A DNA stretch of 64,000 nucleotides from Paraglaciecola mesophila KMM 241 (GTDB taxonomy: Bacteria; Pseudomonadota; Gammaproteobacteria; Enterobacterales; Alteromonadaceae): contig NZ_BAEP01000075.1 of assembly GCF_000315015.1 (NCBI RefSeq), forward strand, positions 1-64,000, read 5' to 3'. A model generated the notes under the pieces. It was not told the DNA's origin, ran no database searches, and was given only the letters and a program-made list of their open reading frames with translations. A program made the translations under genes and the position numbers. This document shows, piece after piece, positions 37,337-46,090 of this stretch. Positions within the stretch are counted from its first letter, which is position 1. Each line of letters opens with the position of its first letter.

Positions 37337-37422
37337 CCCCTGATGATCGGCACCCAGCCCAGACATCCATGTCTGGTCGTTCAGCAGGGCGCTGCTGCGC
37401 AGCTAAAAATCCCCCTTCACCC
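37337..37422. repeat. Palindromic repeat, copy 3 of 3
   Basis: Begins CCCCTGATGATCGGCA. It carries the palindrome at 37359-37376, the unmutated hairpin region, and ends AAAAATCCCCCTTCACCC. Copy 3 abuts copy 2 directly, so the last two are in tandem. Confidence 0.8.
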
Positions 37423-37676
37423 TTGAGTTGGTTGAAGGCCTACTTAAAGGTGAAGCGTTTTCGCTGTGTCGAGTTGTTTTTTTACCTAGATGTTCTACTC
37501 TGTATTCTATCCACTAACCCAGAATGAAGGTTTAGTTAGTAAATGCTTGGTGTGATTTTTCAACCTGTTTTAGATCAGTTTTAACGCTATAGGTCATAGT
37601 CATTCAAAAATATACGTTGCGCATGGGTAGTAATAAACCAATTACACATTCGTTTTTTATATGCAAGAGGACTATG

Positions 37677-40600
37677 ATGAGCATGGTTTCACTATTTTTT
37701 TCACTAAAGTTATACCCTATCGCAGCAATACTTATATTGATTTCACTTCCAATAATTGGACAAGTTGAAGTCGTAGTAGAAATTCCTTCACCAGACTCGC
37801 TCCACACTAAAGATGCCGCAGAAGCTCTGTCTTCTTTTGGCCCACCCGATGATGGCGGTGATGGATTCTCCGGTGCATTTGAAGTAAAAGATTATGGCTA
37901 TAATATTTTCGAAAATATCAACGATACCCCGGAATTAGCGTCACTTACCACTGGGTTGTTTGGCGATAAGATAAGTATGTTCACAGGTGATATTCGATTT
38001 GAGCAAGTCGATATCTCTTTACCTGGAAACTCGGCAATTCCTGTAGCTATAACTAGGACACTTTCAAATCCAGATTCTTGGTTTAAAGAGTCGCTTGAGT
38101 TTGAAAATTGGAGCTTAGCAATACCACATGTCCGCTCCACTTATATAACGGATAGAAGCGGTAATTATAAAACGGCCTATTGGCCTAAAGGAAAAGCGTG
38201 TACTAGCCCACTTAACGCTAATCCGTCTTTTTCTACAAGTACAGGTGGCACTTCGTACTATATTCATTCTAATGGGTATTGGAATGGAGATTCCATATAT
38301 ATTCCTGGAAAAGGGACGGTGAAGTTAACTACCAAATCTGGGGATTCTTCACACAAGCGATACAACAACCTGAACTGGAAAGTAGACTGCGTAACAAACA
38401 CAGGTACTGGTCACGAAGGGTTTAAAGTAATAACGAAGGATGGATTAACTTATTATTTCACTCAGAAAAAAATAGTACGTTCAATCAAAGACTTAAATCT
38501 TCAGCCTCAAGTTCACCAATGTAGAAGCAATTGCCCATTGCCAACGTTAGCTCCTCTAGGAGACGCGCCAAGACTATCTCGATATCCGCAATATCATTAT
38601 TTTATGCTGGCTACCAAAATACAAGACCGCTTTGGGAATTGGGTTAAGTATGCATATGATTCTAAGGGGCTTGTAACTCGGATATATGCAAATGACGGCC
38701 GAAATATCACAATTAGTAGCAGGAACGGTCGAATTGAGAGCATTACTGCAAATGGCAGACAATGGAGATATCGCTACGATGACTATCGGTTAAGTACGTT
38801 AAAAGAGGTAGAGCGTCCAGATGGAAAGCGTTGGAGATTTGCTCATGATAAGTCGTCGTCGAACACTTTTTGGTGGCACGTTAATATTGCAAAACATAGT
38901 CAAATACCCACGAGAGGGATAGATTGCATAGAAGGAGGTGCTAGGGACTTCGTTGATATTACTCACCCCGAAGGGGCACGAGGAAGTTTCGTCGTCGATG
39001 AGGTTTGTCACGGACAATCTAATATTCCCAAACTAAGAAAAGTTGATCCATCTAGAAGTGGGGTTGACAGTTTCTGGTTTCCTAAAGCATATGCCACTTT
39101 TGCACTGAGAGATAAATCTATAATACTGACGTCAGGCGAGCAATATAAGTGGAATTATACATACTCAAGTAACGAAGGCTTATTTAGAGGTGAGACGATT
39201 AGAGCGAGACATCGCCTTAGTTTTGGTGTCAGCGGAGTGGAAACAGCCCATCTATCTTCTACAACATTGGAGCATCATGATGGCTCCAAAGAAATACACT
39301 ATTTTGACAGAAAGCATGGTTCGAGTCAGGGCAATTTGCGCTATGTTGAAACCTATAGTAGCTCCGGCAGTTTACTGCAGCGTAAGTCTATGACGTATGC
39401 AAATGGTGCATTCCACGGCACTGCTAAAATGTACCTCAATGTTACAGGATCACAAGATCCTTTTTCAGCTAACGATATTAAAAATGGCTATTCGGCTGAG
39501 CAGATTCAGAGGTTAACAAAAAGCATAATCACACAAATATCAAGCTTCAATGACAGTGATAATTATGTAACTCAATTTTCGAGTTTTGATAGTTATGACT
39601 TACCTAGTCTTAAATACGAATACAATTCGACTGGAAGTCAAAAGCGGTATACTAAAACGAACTATTTCCACGATACACGGCACTGGCTGTTGGGGTTACA
39701 CGCTAAAACAGCAATTTCTGCGAATGGCTCGAACTACAAAACGACTAGTCAGACGTCTTATCACAGTTCATCGGGTAGCTATAAATCTCTACCTAACTAT
39801 TACTATTCTTATGGGCGCTGGCATACACGAAATACCAGTTACCATACTTCGGGAGTGAACGCAGGGTTACCAAACCAAATTCACTATAACGGCACGAACC
39901 GCTGGGTGGCATTGTCTAACTATAAGCGAGGAGTAGCTCAAACAATTAGGACTCCCTCAAGCCTTAGCACGTCTAGTCAGTATGCATATAAGCAGGTCGA
40001 TGCCAACGGTTGGGTGACTAAACACACAGATTTTATCGGGAACTGCGTTAATTATCGTTATGATTCAATTGGACGCCTTACTTTAATCGATCCGTGTAAT
40101 AGTAAGTGGCTTAGTACCTCTATTAGTTATAACACCACAGCGAATAGTGAGGGATACACCCACGTCAGGCGCGGCATGTTAAAAAGGACGATAAAAAGGG
40201 GAAATTATAGCTACCTGACTTTTTATGATAATTTACTTCGGCCTAGAATGACCAAAGAGTCGGACACTTCTAGAGAGAGTGAAACTAAACGTTTCACCCG
40301 AACGAATTATGATTCATTTAATCGGCCTACATATCAGAGCAAACCATATAGCCTCAACGCCACTCCTTATGGTGTATCTATTAGATATGATGCACTTGGA
40401 CGAGCTCTAAAAGAAGAGGACAATACGACCGCTGGTGCCATAACTTACAGTTACCTTTCAAGTAATAGGGTCCAAGTAACTAACAACAGAGGTTACAAAA
40501 CCACTAGCAAACTTTTAGCTTATGGCACGCCTGAACTAAAGCGACTCCTTACTATTTCTTCTCCTCACGGAGTGAGCACAACTTTGGCGTACAACGTATA

Positions 40601-42563
40601 CGGAAATGTTACGTCTATCAGACAAGGTGGAGTGACTGAATCTCGGGTTTATGATTCATATCAACAACTGTGTAAAACGATCCGCCCTGATATTGGCAAC
40701 GTAGCTTTTTTCAAAAATGCGCTGGGCAAAACAGAATGGTCTTCACGCGGAAGCTCGATAAATAGTAGCACCAATAGCTGTGATTACTCCGTTAGCTCTT
40801 CAGACAAAACGACGGTTAGCTATGATAATTTAGGCAAGGTGAAACGAGTATCATACGGTGACGGCACACCTAGTAAGGTGTACGAGTACGATAAAAACAA
40901 AAGGCTTACGCGATTAAGTTTTGGCAATGCTACCCAAAATTACACTTATGATGACCTTGGAAATCTTTTGATAGAGCGCCTGCGTGTCGACAATATCGAT
41001 TGGTCATTCAATTATCTTTACAACAGTACAGGAAATTTACATAGAACCACTTATCCATCCGGACGAAAGGTAGATTATCACCCTAATGCATTAGGTCAAC
41101 CTAGATATGTTGGTGCTTTCGCCAACAGCGTTTTATTCCACCCAGACGGCCAGTACAAAAGTTATAAGCAGTCGAATGGGTGTGTGAATAGCAAATCTCT
41201 CCGCAGTAGTGGCTTACCCTATACTCAACGTACTCAGTGCGGAGGTACGAATGTGCTATACAACCAATACTCGTACGACGCGAATGGTAATCTAACCTTT
41301 TGGGACGATAAACAATCTAGTGTTTATGATTTACGATTTGGCTACGATCAACTAGATCGACTTGATAACATTCGAAAATCTAACAGCGCCCTCATAGGTG
41401 ATATGAATTATGACTCAATGGGGAATATTACAAAGTTCGACTCTATCGTTGGGACAATCCACTATAGCTACAACAGTAAAAAGCAATTGCAATCTACCAG
41501 TGGTAGTCGAAATTATGATTTTAATTATGACCATAGAGGGGCGGTTACTGATAACGGCTTCCACCGATTTCACTACAATTTAGCTAGCCAAATGACTGAG
41601 GCGGGTGGCAATCAATATGTGTACGATGGGCATAATAAGCGGGTAAAGGCTAACGATAGTAATGGTATTCGATATTCTATGTATTCTATGCTGAATGGAA
41701 AGTTGGTGCAGGAAAACATCAACGGTGCTAATCGGGAATACTACTATTTAAACAGTCAATTAGTCGCTCAGACCGGCGCAGGGAGCCTAACATACATCCA
41801 CGGTGATTTACTCGGAACGAGTGCTGCTAAGACTAATTCGGCGGGCAGTGTGACTAAGCGGATTAGATATGCCCCGTTTGGACTTCAGTGGGGGCACTCC
41901 AATGCAGAAACCGGAGAAAATGAAATTGGTTATACAGGGCACAAGCATGATACAGATATTGGCTTAACCTATATGCAGGCACGATACTATGATCCAGTTA
42001 TCGGGCGGTTTTATTCGAATGATCCTATTGGATTCCGTGGTGTGCATAGCTTTAATCGCTATGCTTATGCCAACAATAACCCCTATAAATATACCGATCC
42101 TGATGGTCGAGATCCAAGTGAGGCATTTAAACCTTTAACTGATTTTTTTGAAAATACTGAGAAACAGGCTCGTCAATTACCTAATGCTCTAAAGGCAACA
42201 TCTAAAGTTGTGGGTGACGGTTTGGTTGAAGGTGGTCGTATCGCAGGAGAGGCAACAGCGGAAAGTCTTGGGACAGCAAGCACTGTTACAGGATTAATAC
42301 CAGGGGGCCAAGTCGCTTCGCTTGTTTTGGCAGGTGCAGATGCATTTTTAAATGACACTATGACAAGTACAACCTCTGCTACTGCATCCGCACTAACAGA
42401 TACAGCGGCTACGGATATAACTAGTAACTCTGGTAAAGTAATGCCTACAAACAAAGTTAAAGCTGCAATATATGTTGTGTCCCAAGTTGTAGGAATTTTT
42501 GGTGGTTCGATTCAAGCTGATAATGAAGCTAAGAATATAGAGGTGGAAAAGGATGAAAAGTAG
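37677..42563 (+). CDS. Secreted RHS-repeat protein with variable C-terminal tip
   Basis: A 1628-residue RHS/YD-repeat protein. A Sec-type signal peptide (SLKLYPIAAILILISLPIIG) precedes SMFTGDIRFEQVDISLPGNS, a conserved RHS-protein opening. Many YD repeats fill about residues 320-1360 (YRYDSIGRL, YTYDDLGNL, YSYDANGNL, MNYDSMGNI). The RHS core then runs YTGHKHDTDIGLTYMQARYY to NPYKYTDPDGR near residue 1480. After it a variable tip of about 145 residues is alanine/glycine/threonine-rich and hydrophobic, with no catalytic motif I recognise. No PAAR or VgrG domain is seen. The start at 37677 follows AAGAGGA; earlier in-frame starts exist. The partner gene overlaps its end by 11 bp. Confidence 0.88.
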   Translation: MSMVSLFFSLKLYPIAAILILISLPIIGQVEVVVEIPSPDSLHTKDAAEALSSFGPPDDGGDGFSGAFEVKDYGYNIFENINDTPELASLTTGLFGDKISMFTGDIRFEQVDISLPGNSAIPVAITRTLSNPDSWFKESLEFENWSLAIPHVRSTYITDRSGNYKTAYWPKGKACTSPLNANPSFSTSTGGTSYYIHSNGYWNGDSIYIPGKGTVKLTTKSGDSSHKRYNNLNWKVDCVTNTGTGHEGFKVITKDGLTYYFTQKKIVRSIKDLNLQPQVHQCRSNCPLPTLAPLGDAPRLSRYPQYHYFMLATKIQDRFGNWVKYAYDSKGLVTRIYANDGRNITISSRNGRIESITANGRQWRYRYDDYRLSTLKEVERPDGKRWRFAHDKSSSNTFWWHVNIAKHSQIPTRGIDCIEGGARDFVDITHPEGARGSFVVDEVCHGQSNIPKLRKVDPSRSGVDSFWFPKAYATFALRDKSIILTSGEQYKWNYTYSSNEGLFRGETIRARHRLSFGVSGVETAHLSSTTLEHHDGSKEIHYFDRKHGSSQGNLRYVETYSSSGSLLQRKSMTYANGAFHGTAKMYLNVTGSQDPFSANDIKNGYSAEQIQRLTKSIITQISSFNDSDNYVTQFSSFDSYDLPSLKYEYNSTGSQKRYTKTNYFHDTRHWLLGLHAKTAISANGSNYKTTSQTSYHSSSGSYKSLPNYYYSYGRWHTRNTSYHTSGVNAGLPNQIHYNGTNRWVALSNYKRGVAQTIRTPSSLSTSSQYAYKQVDANGWVTKHTDFIGNCVNYRYDSIGRLTLIDPCNSKWLSTSISYNTTANSEGYTHVRRGMLKRTIKRGNYSYLTFYDNLLRPRMTKESDTSRESETKRFTRTNYDSFNRPTYQSKPYSLNATPYGVSIRYDALGRALKEEDNTTAGAITYSYLSSNRVQVTNNRGYKTTSKLLAYGTPELKRLLTISSPHGVSTTLAYNVYGNVTSIRQGGVTESRVYDSYQQLCKTIRPDIGNVAFFKNALGKTEWSSRGSSINSSTNSCDYSVSSSDKTTVSYDNLGKVKRVSYGDGTPSKVYEYDKNKRLTRLSFGNATQNYTYDDLGNLLIERLRVDNIDWSFNYLYNSTGNLHRTTYPSGRKVDYHPNALGQPRYVGAFANSVLFHPDGQYKSYKQSNGCVNSKSLRSSGLPYTQRTQCGGTNVLYNQYSYDANGNLTFWDDKQSSVYDLRFGYDQLDRLDNIRKSNSALIGDMNYDSMGNITKFDSIVGTIHYSYNSKKQLQSTSGSRNYDFNYDHRGAVTDNGFHRFHYNLASQMTEAGGNQYVYDGHNKRVKANDSNGIRYSMYSMLNGKLVQENINGANREYYYLNSQLVAQTGAGSLTYIHGDLLGTSAAKTNSAGSVTKRIRYAPFGLQWGHSNAETGENEIGYTGHKHDTDIGLTYMQARYYDPVIGRFYSNDPIGFRGVHSFNRYAYANNNPYKYTDPDGRDPSEAFKPLTDFFENTEKQARQLPNALKATSKVVGDGLVEGGRIAGEATAESLGTASTVTGLIPGGQVASLVLAGADAFLNDTMTSTTSATASALTDTAATDITSNSGKVMPTNKVKAAIYVVSQVVGIFGGSIQADNEAKNIEVEKDEK

Positions 42564-42783
42564 ATTAAGTGGCATTAATATATTTTTATCGGCGTTATCT
42601 ATATTGTGTTTTTGGTACATAAAATTTTCGTTTGAACGTGGGTTTATTGGGTTAAGAGGAAGTCGATTCGAGCAGGATGGTTCTCCCTTTTTGTTCTGGT
42701 CTGGCATCATTTTTGTTGCAGGTGTTGCATGTTATCTTCTTTATTTGATTTTTTTTGGAAAAGAAGATGTCGATGAAAAATAA
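42553..42783 (+). CDS. Small two-helix membrane protein, candidate partner/immunity of the RHS tip
   Basis: 76 residues: helix one INIFLSALSILCFWYIKFSF, a short polar loop (GLRGSRFEQDGSP), helix two FWSGIIFVAGVACYLLYLIF and a charged end. It starts within the last codons of the RHS gene, in the position and coupling expected of an immunity gene. A diverged copy accompanies the decayed RHS tip at 46091-46312, which shows that tip and partner move as a unit. No family is recognised. Confidence 0.6.
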   Translation: MKSRLSGINIFLSALSILCFWYIKFSFERGFIGLRGSRFEQDGSPFLFWSGIIFVAGVACYLLYLIFFGKEDVDEK

Positions 42784-42833
42784 AATGGACATACACAAAA
42801 TTAATTAGTCAGACTTTCATGTTAATTTGAATC

Positions 42834-42866
42834 AAAAGCCTCGCACTCTCAGGGCTTTTGTTATTT
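42834..42866 (+). terminator. Terminator after the RHS/partner pair
   Basis: Stem AAAAGCC (42834-42840) / GGCTTTT (42853-42859) followed by GTTATTTT. It closes the first RHS cassette. Its flank (GAATCAAAAGCCTCGC) resembles the terminator at 44187 that closes the second cassette. Confidence 0.7.
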
Positions 42867-42960
42867 TCCATCATTTCACATTCATAGATTAACCTATACT
42901 CTTAACTTACTGTGTTAACTATATTTTATTGATTGTTACTATGATTGGTCGTGTCGACAA

Positions 42961-43584
42961 ATGTATATGCAGGCACGATACTATGCTCCAGTTATCGGGC
43001 GGTTTTATTCGAATGATCCTGTTGATGCTATTTCTCATCTAAGTAACGAAGAAGGCATTAGAGGGTTTAACCGATATTCGTATGCTGTTAACAATCCGTA
43101 TAAGTATACAGATCCAAATGGGCAATGGATTTTGAATGCAATTGGGGCTGGTATCGGTGGGTATACTGCATATAAGGCTGCGACTAGTATTGAAGGGTCA
43201 TCTAAGTTAGATGTAGGGTTGTCGGTTCTGGCTGGTGTGGGCATAGGTTTGTTTACGGGAGGGAAAGCTACAGGCACAATTACTGAGGCAGCAGTGAAAA
43301 TTAGTAGTAAAGCGCCAGGTACATTAAAAGCAGCAGCTACGTTAGCTGAAGGTGGACTAACTGGTGCTATATCAGGTGGCGCATCTCAAATCGTTACTGA
43401 AGGCATCACAAGCTCTCCAACTGAAGGTACTGTTGATAGAGTCGCATCTGCTACAGTCGAAGGTTTTATTGCTGGTGTAGGTTCGTCAGTTCCTTTAAGT
43501 GCGGGGGTAGCAACAGTTACTTCGACCGCAACAGCTACTGCAATAAGTACGACAGCAGTAGAAATCAAAAATGAATTAAAATAA
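42961..43584 (+). CDS. Orphan RHS core end with a different C-terminal tip
   Basis: 207 residues. The first 55 repeat the RHS core end (MYMQARYYAPVIGRFYSNDP … NPYKYTDPNG). They are followed by a new tip with long glycine/alanine-rich hydrophobic runs (ILNAIGAGIGGYTAYKAA; VLAGVGIGLFTGGKATG; EGGLTGAISGGASQIV). It has an ATG but only a weak ribosome-binding site. This is the layout of a displaced RHS tip kept as a silent cassette behind the main gene. No enzyme motif is seen; glycine-zipper-like repeats hint at membrane insertion. Confidence 0.7.
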   Translation: MYMQARYYAPVIGRFYSNDPVDAISHLSNEEGIRGFNRYSYAVNNPYKYTDPNGQWILNAIGAGIGGYTAYKAATSIEGSSKLDVGLSVLAGVGIGLFTGGKATGTITEAAVKISSKAPGTLKAAATLAEGGLTGAISGGASQIVTEGITSSPTEGTVDRVASATVEGFIAGVGSSVPLSAGVATVTSTATATAISTTAVEIKNELK

Positions 43585-43611
43585 ATGCTTTTATTTGACG
43601 AGAGTTTGTAA

Positions 43612-44109
43612 ATGAATCGTAAACCAATTTTAAAAAAACTAGGCTCCGCCTTAAGTATTTTGTTTGGTTTTTTTTTGCTGATATATAAAGTTGTGTTAGC
43701 TGATATTGACGTGCCATCACCAGAATCTATATTGGAGATTAGAGGAAATATTGAATCTATTGTCGAGAAAACAGATGGAATATTAATAAAACTTGACGGT
43801 TTTGAAGATGTGTTTTTTCTATCTCATAGGACTGGTAACTTAAGACAAATATCAAGTTTATTGCATAATTTGAAAGAAAAAGAAGTTGTAATATCTGTGA
43901 AATCTAACGGTGATTATATTCCATATTCTTCCAATGATGTATTCCGTCTGGTTTTTGGAATAAGTTCGAGAGGGGAGACTATAATGTCCTACAGCGAGAT
44001 AGTAAAAAATTGGAAAGTTACTAGCAGAAAAAAAGAAGTAGCTGCGGTTGCTTTTTTATTCATATTTTTCGGTTTATATTCAATTTGGAAATCAAGTAAA
44101 AGATTGTAA
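43612..44109 (+). CDS. Membrane protein, candidate partner/immunity of the orphan RHS tip
   Basis: 165 residues, 27 bp after the orphan tip. One hydrophobic helix near the N-terminus (LGSALSILFGFFLLIYKVVL), a soluble domain of about 95 residues (ADIDVPSPESILEIRGNIES and following), and a second helix near the C-terminus (EVAAVAFLFIFFGLYSIW). It is unlike the 76-residue partner of the first tip. Its place after a tip and before a terminator is the reason for the immunity suggestion; the family is not recognised. Confidence 0.5.
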   Translation: MNRKPILKKLGSALSILFGFFLLIYKVVLADIDVPSPESILEIRGNIESIVEKTDGILIKLDGFEDVFFLSHRTGNLRQISSLLHNLKEKEVVISVKSNGDYIPYSSNDVFRLVFGISSRGETIMSYSEIVKNWKVTSRKKEVAAVAFLFIFFGLYSIWKSSKRL

Positions 44110-44186
44110 TGAGATAGCCGCATTGAATCTCTCCTCGCTCACTCGAACAGAAGGTTAGCAAAAAACAATAATTGCCTTTTGAATCC

Positions 44187-44212
44187 AAAGCCTCGCCCTC
44201 GCGGGGCTTTTT
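44187..44212 (+). terminator. Terminator after the second RHS cassette
   Basis: Stem AAAGCCTCGC (44187-44196) / GCGGGGCTTT (44201-44210), loop CCTC, then T residues. Confidence 0.8.
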
Positions 44213-44476
44213 CGTATTTAAAAGAATATATTAGGGAGGATGTTCCGATAATCTATCGTGATCAGCCATGTTGATTTCCTTTTTGTTATTTATGCATGAT
44301 TGGTATTTTTAATCACTTTTCTTTTGGTAGTTCGATTGTGCCGTTTAGCTTTATTGCATTTGAGTTCGCCACAGGTTTAGCTGAACTTGGATTACTAATA
44401 ACAACTTTAAATGGCAATATGTCACCGATTAAATATGAAATATTTCAAAAGAGAGTGTCCCGTTGGAGCTGTCCAG
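44213..44476. other. Intergenic stretch between the RHS cassette and recombinase remnant
   Basis: Low-confidence short frames only. The 85-codon frame at 44296-44553 has no recognisable domain and overlaps the recombinase remnant in another frame, so it is probably not a gene. Confidence 0.4.
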
Positions 44477-44596
44477 AACAGTCATGCAGATATATCAACC
44501 ACTCAGATATATACTCATGTTACCAAGAAAGTATTAAACAAGGTCTACAATAACAGTCACCCATCAGCTTCAAGCGAACAAAGGATAATGGAGTGA
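44477..44596 (+). pseudogene. Tyrosine recombinase (Xer/phage integrase-like), C-terminal remnant
   Basis: The frame reads HADISTTQIYTHVTKK followed by LNKVYNNSHPSA and a stop at 44594. This is the end of a Xer-type or integrase-type tyrosine recombinase, including the catalytic tyrosine of TQIYTH and the trailing HP motif. The usual LLG before HADIST is missing and nothing upstream is readable, so only the tail survives. It marks past site-specific integration in the island. Confidence 0.7.
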
Positions 44597-44612
44597 AGAT
44601 GAAAATACTTGA

Positions 44613-44636
44613 AGTGTACGTAAATTTGCGTACACT
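44613..44636 (+). promoter_or_regulatory. 24-bp palindromic operator of the MqsR-like module
   Basis: The left half AGTGTACGTAAA (44613-44624) and right half TTTGCGTACACT (44625-44636) are inverted repeats matching at 11 of 12 positions. The site ends exactly at the first ATG of the toxin-like gene. It contains a possible -10 (TACACT, 44631-44636) with TTGAAG 16 bp upstream. The position suggests autorepression by the downstream putative antitoxin. Confidence 0.65.
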
Positions 44637-44945
44637 ATGGTTTGTATTATGGGATTCAAAGATGTGAAAGGTCAGGTGCTAGCTTGTTTAGCATCTGGCA
44701 ACATCCAACATGAGCAACGACAGGCGATTGATGTCAAAAACCTATTGGTGACGGGGCAAGTTTCTGAAGATGATGTCAGTAGTATTATTGCTAGAGCAAA
44801 GGGCAATGAATACGCGCTGAGCAAGCATCATGTTGTCTCAAAAATCGATGTACATATTTTAAAGACACGTTACCAAGGTCAAAGTTGGTACATCAAATGG
44901 TATTTTATTGAGCCTGATAGTGTATTTATCAGTGTTCATCACTAG
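44637..44945 (+). CDS. MqsR-like putative toxin
   Basis: 102 residues from the first ATG, or 98 from the ATG at 44649, which fits better if transcription starts inside the palindrome. By eye it aligns with the mRNA interferase MqsR: an early VxxxLASGNI helix, then SSIIARAKGNEYALSKHH, then IDVHILK, and a closing QSWYIKWYFIEPDSVFISVH like GQVYLKITVIHDVLIVSF. It comes first, 9 bp before the zinc-finger partner, the unusual toxin-first order of mqsRA. Family membership is inferred from pattern, not searched. Confidence 0.55.
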   Translation: MVCIMGFKDVKGQVLACLASGNIQHEQRQAIDVKNLLVTGQVSEDDVSSIIARAKGNEYALSKHHVVSKIDVHILKTRYQGQSWYIKWYFIEPDSVFISVHH

Positions 44946-44954
44946 GGTAAGGTC

Positions 44955-45548
44955 ATGAAGATTTATAAAGTAGGCGACAAACAAAAGGCGGTATGCGAGT
45001 CATGTCAATCGCTGACTGACGCGACCTTTATGTTACGTGATGTTCCTTTTAGTGATGGCAGTGGCACCGTCAAAAATGCATTAGCGGGTGTATGTGATAG
45101 TTGTAACGAGGTTGTGTTAATTCCTCACCAGTCAACACCTGCCATTAAAAAGCAATTAGATACTCATAAGAAAGCTGTGGAGACTAGAGTTCCCGCTCAC
45201 ATGGTTGACATGCTCAACTTAGCCAGTATGGAGCTAGGTGGTAGTACAGACTTTTCTAATGCGTTAATTAAGTATTATCTGCACAACCTGTCAGAACAAA
45301 AAACATCCGTCAAAGGCCTTATTAAATATCTTGAAAGCGATCTTGCAAAAGGCGTGGCTCAAAAACGTATTTCGCTGAAAGGAAGACAAGTCTCTAAGGA
45401 AATTGATAACATCAAATTTAAAACGAGTATTGGCAGCACTACTGATGTGCTTAAAGCGGTAGTACTGAAAATCAATGATGACGTCTTCGTTCATCCCAAA
45501 ACTCAGCTCATTAACAGTCTTAAGGGCGTTGCTGCCGCATTCGCATAA
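44955..45548 (+). CDS. MqsA-like zinc-finger antitoxin with non-HTH C-terminus
   Basis: 197 residues. The N-terminus resembles the MqsA zinc domain: CESC, then FMLRDVPF, TVKNALAGVCDSCNE, with CxxC pairs about 35 residues apart and a helix TPAIKKQLDTHKKAV. MqsA then has a helix-turn-helix; this protein does not. Instead it has two similar blocks, TRVPAHMVDMLNLAS..LGGSTDFSNALI and RISLKGRQVSKEID…SIGSTTDVLKAVV. Each looks like a ribbon-helix-helix (beta strand, helix, GST/S turn, helix). Two in one chain could form an internal dimer on the palindrome upstream. The assignment is inference. Confidence 0.5.
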   Translation: MKIYKVGDKQKAVCESCQSLTDATFMLRDVPFSDGSGTVKNALAGVCDSCNEVVLIPHQSTPAIKKQLDTHKKAVETRVPAHMVDMLNLASMELGGSTDFSNALIKYYLHNLSEQKTSVKGLIKYLESDLAKGVAQKRISLKGRQVSKEIDNIKFKTSIGSTTDVLKAVVLKINDDVFVHPKTQLINSLKGVAAAFA

Positions 45549-45591
45549 CATCCACTAACTAATTTACTCTGCCTAAATAGGAGGATCGTGT

Positions 45592-46090
45592 TTGCAATTA
45601 CTTTATATGCAAGCCCGCTACTACGATCCGGTGATTGGGCGTTTTTACTTAAATGATCCGGTTGATATTATTGGACACGTGGAGCGAGATAACCCAACAC
45701 GCGGTTTGTGGCAGTATATTTATGCGACAACAATCCCCACAAGGATACTGATCCTGGTAATGGAGATCTAAGTGAGGTATTTAAACCTTTAACTGATTTT
45801 TTAAAAAATACTGAGAGACAGGCTCGTCAACTACCTAGAGAGCACTGCTACAGGATTAATACCCGGATCGAGTCGCTTGTTTTGGCAGGTGCAGATGCGT
45901 TTGTAAATGACGTTATGACAGTACAACCTCTGGTACTGCATCCGCACTAACAGATACAACGGCTATAACTCGTAACTATTGTAAAGTAATATCTACAAAC
46001 AAAGTTAAAGCTGTAATACATGCTCTGTCCCAAGTTGAAGGAATTTTGGTGGTTTAATTCAAGCTGATAATAAAGCTAAGAATATAGAGG
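45592..46090 (+). pseudogene. Decayed copy of the first RHS core end and tip
   Basis: AGGAGGA and a TTG at 45592 open a frame YMQARYYDPVIGRFYLNDPV that is an RHS core end. A frameshift near 45700 moves the reading to DNNPHKDTDP, then FKPLTDFLKNTERQARQLP, SLVLAGADAFVND. Those match the tip of the main RHS protein (FKPLTDFFENTEKQARQLP, SLVLAGADAFLND) with an internal deletion and a further shift. The DNA match continues through ACAAACAAAGTTAAAGCTG to the partner gene. It is a dead duplicate of the active tip. Confidence 0.8.

Noticed and set aside
37084-37422. Possible CRISPR array
   Set aside because: Only three copies, unit length about 70-90 bp, one pair in direct tandem and no regular unique spacers; no cas genes nearby.
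37085-37527. Overlapping short frames through the palindromic repeats
   Set aside because: They encode the repeat itself (the same peptide segment PRHPCLVVQQGAAAQL recurs), so they reflect repeat structure and not genes.
44296-44553. 85-codon frame upstream of the MqsR-like module
   Set aside because: It overlaps, in another frame, a readable tyrosine-recombinase tail and has no domain of its own.
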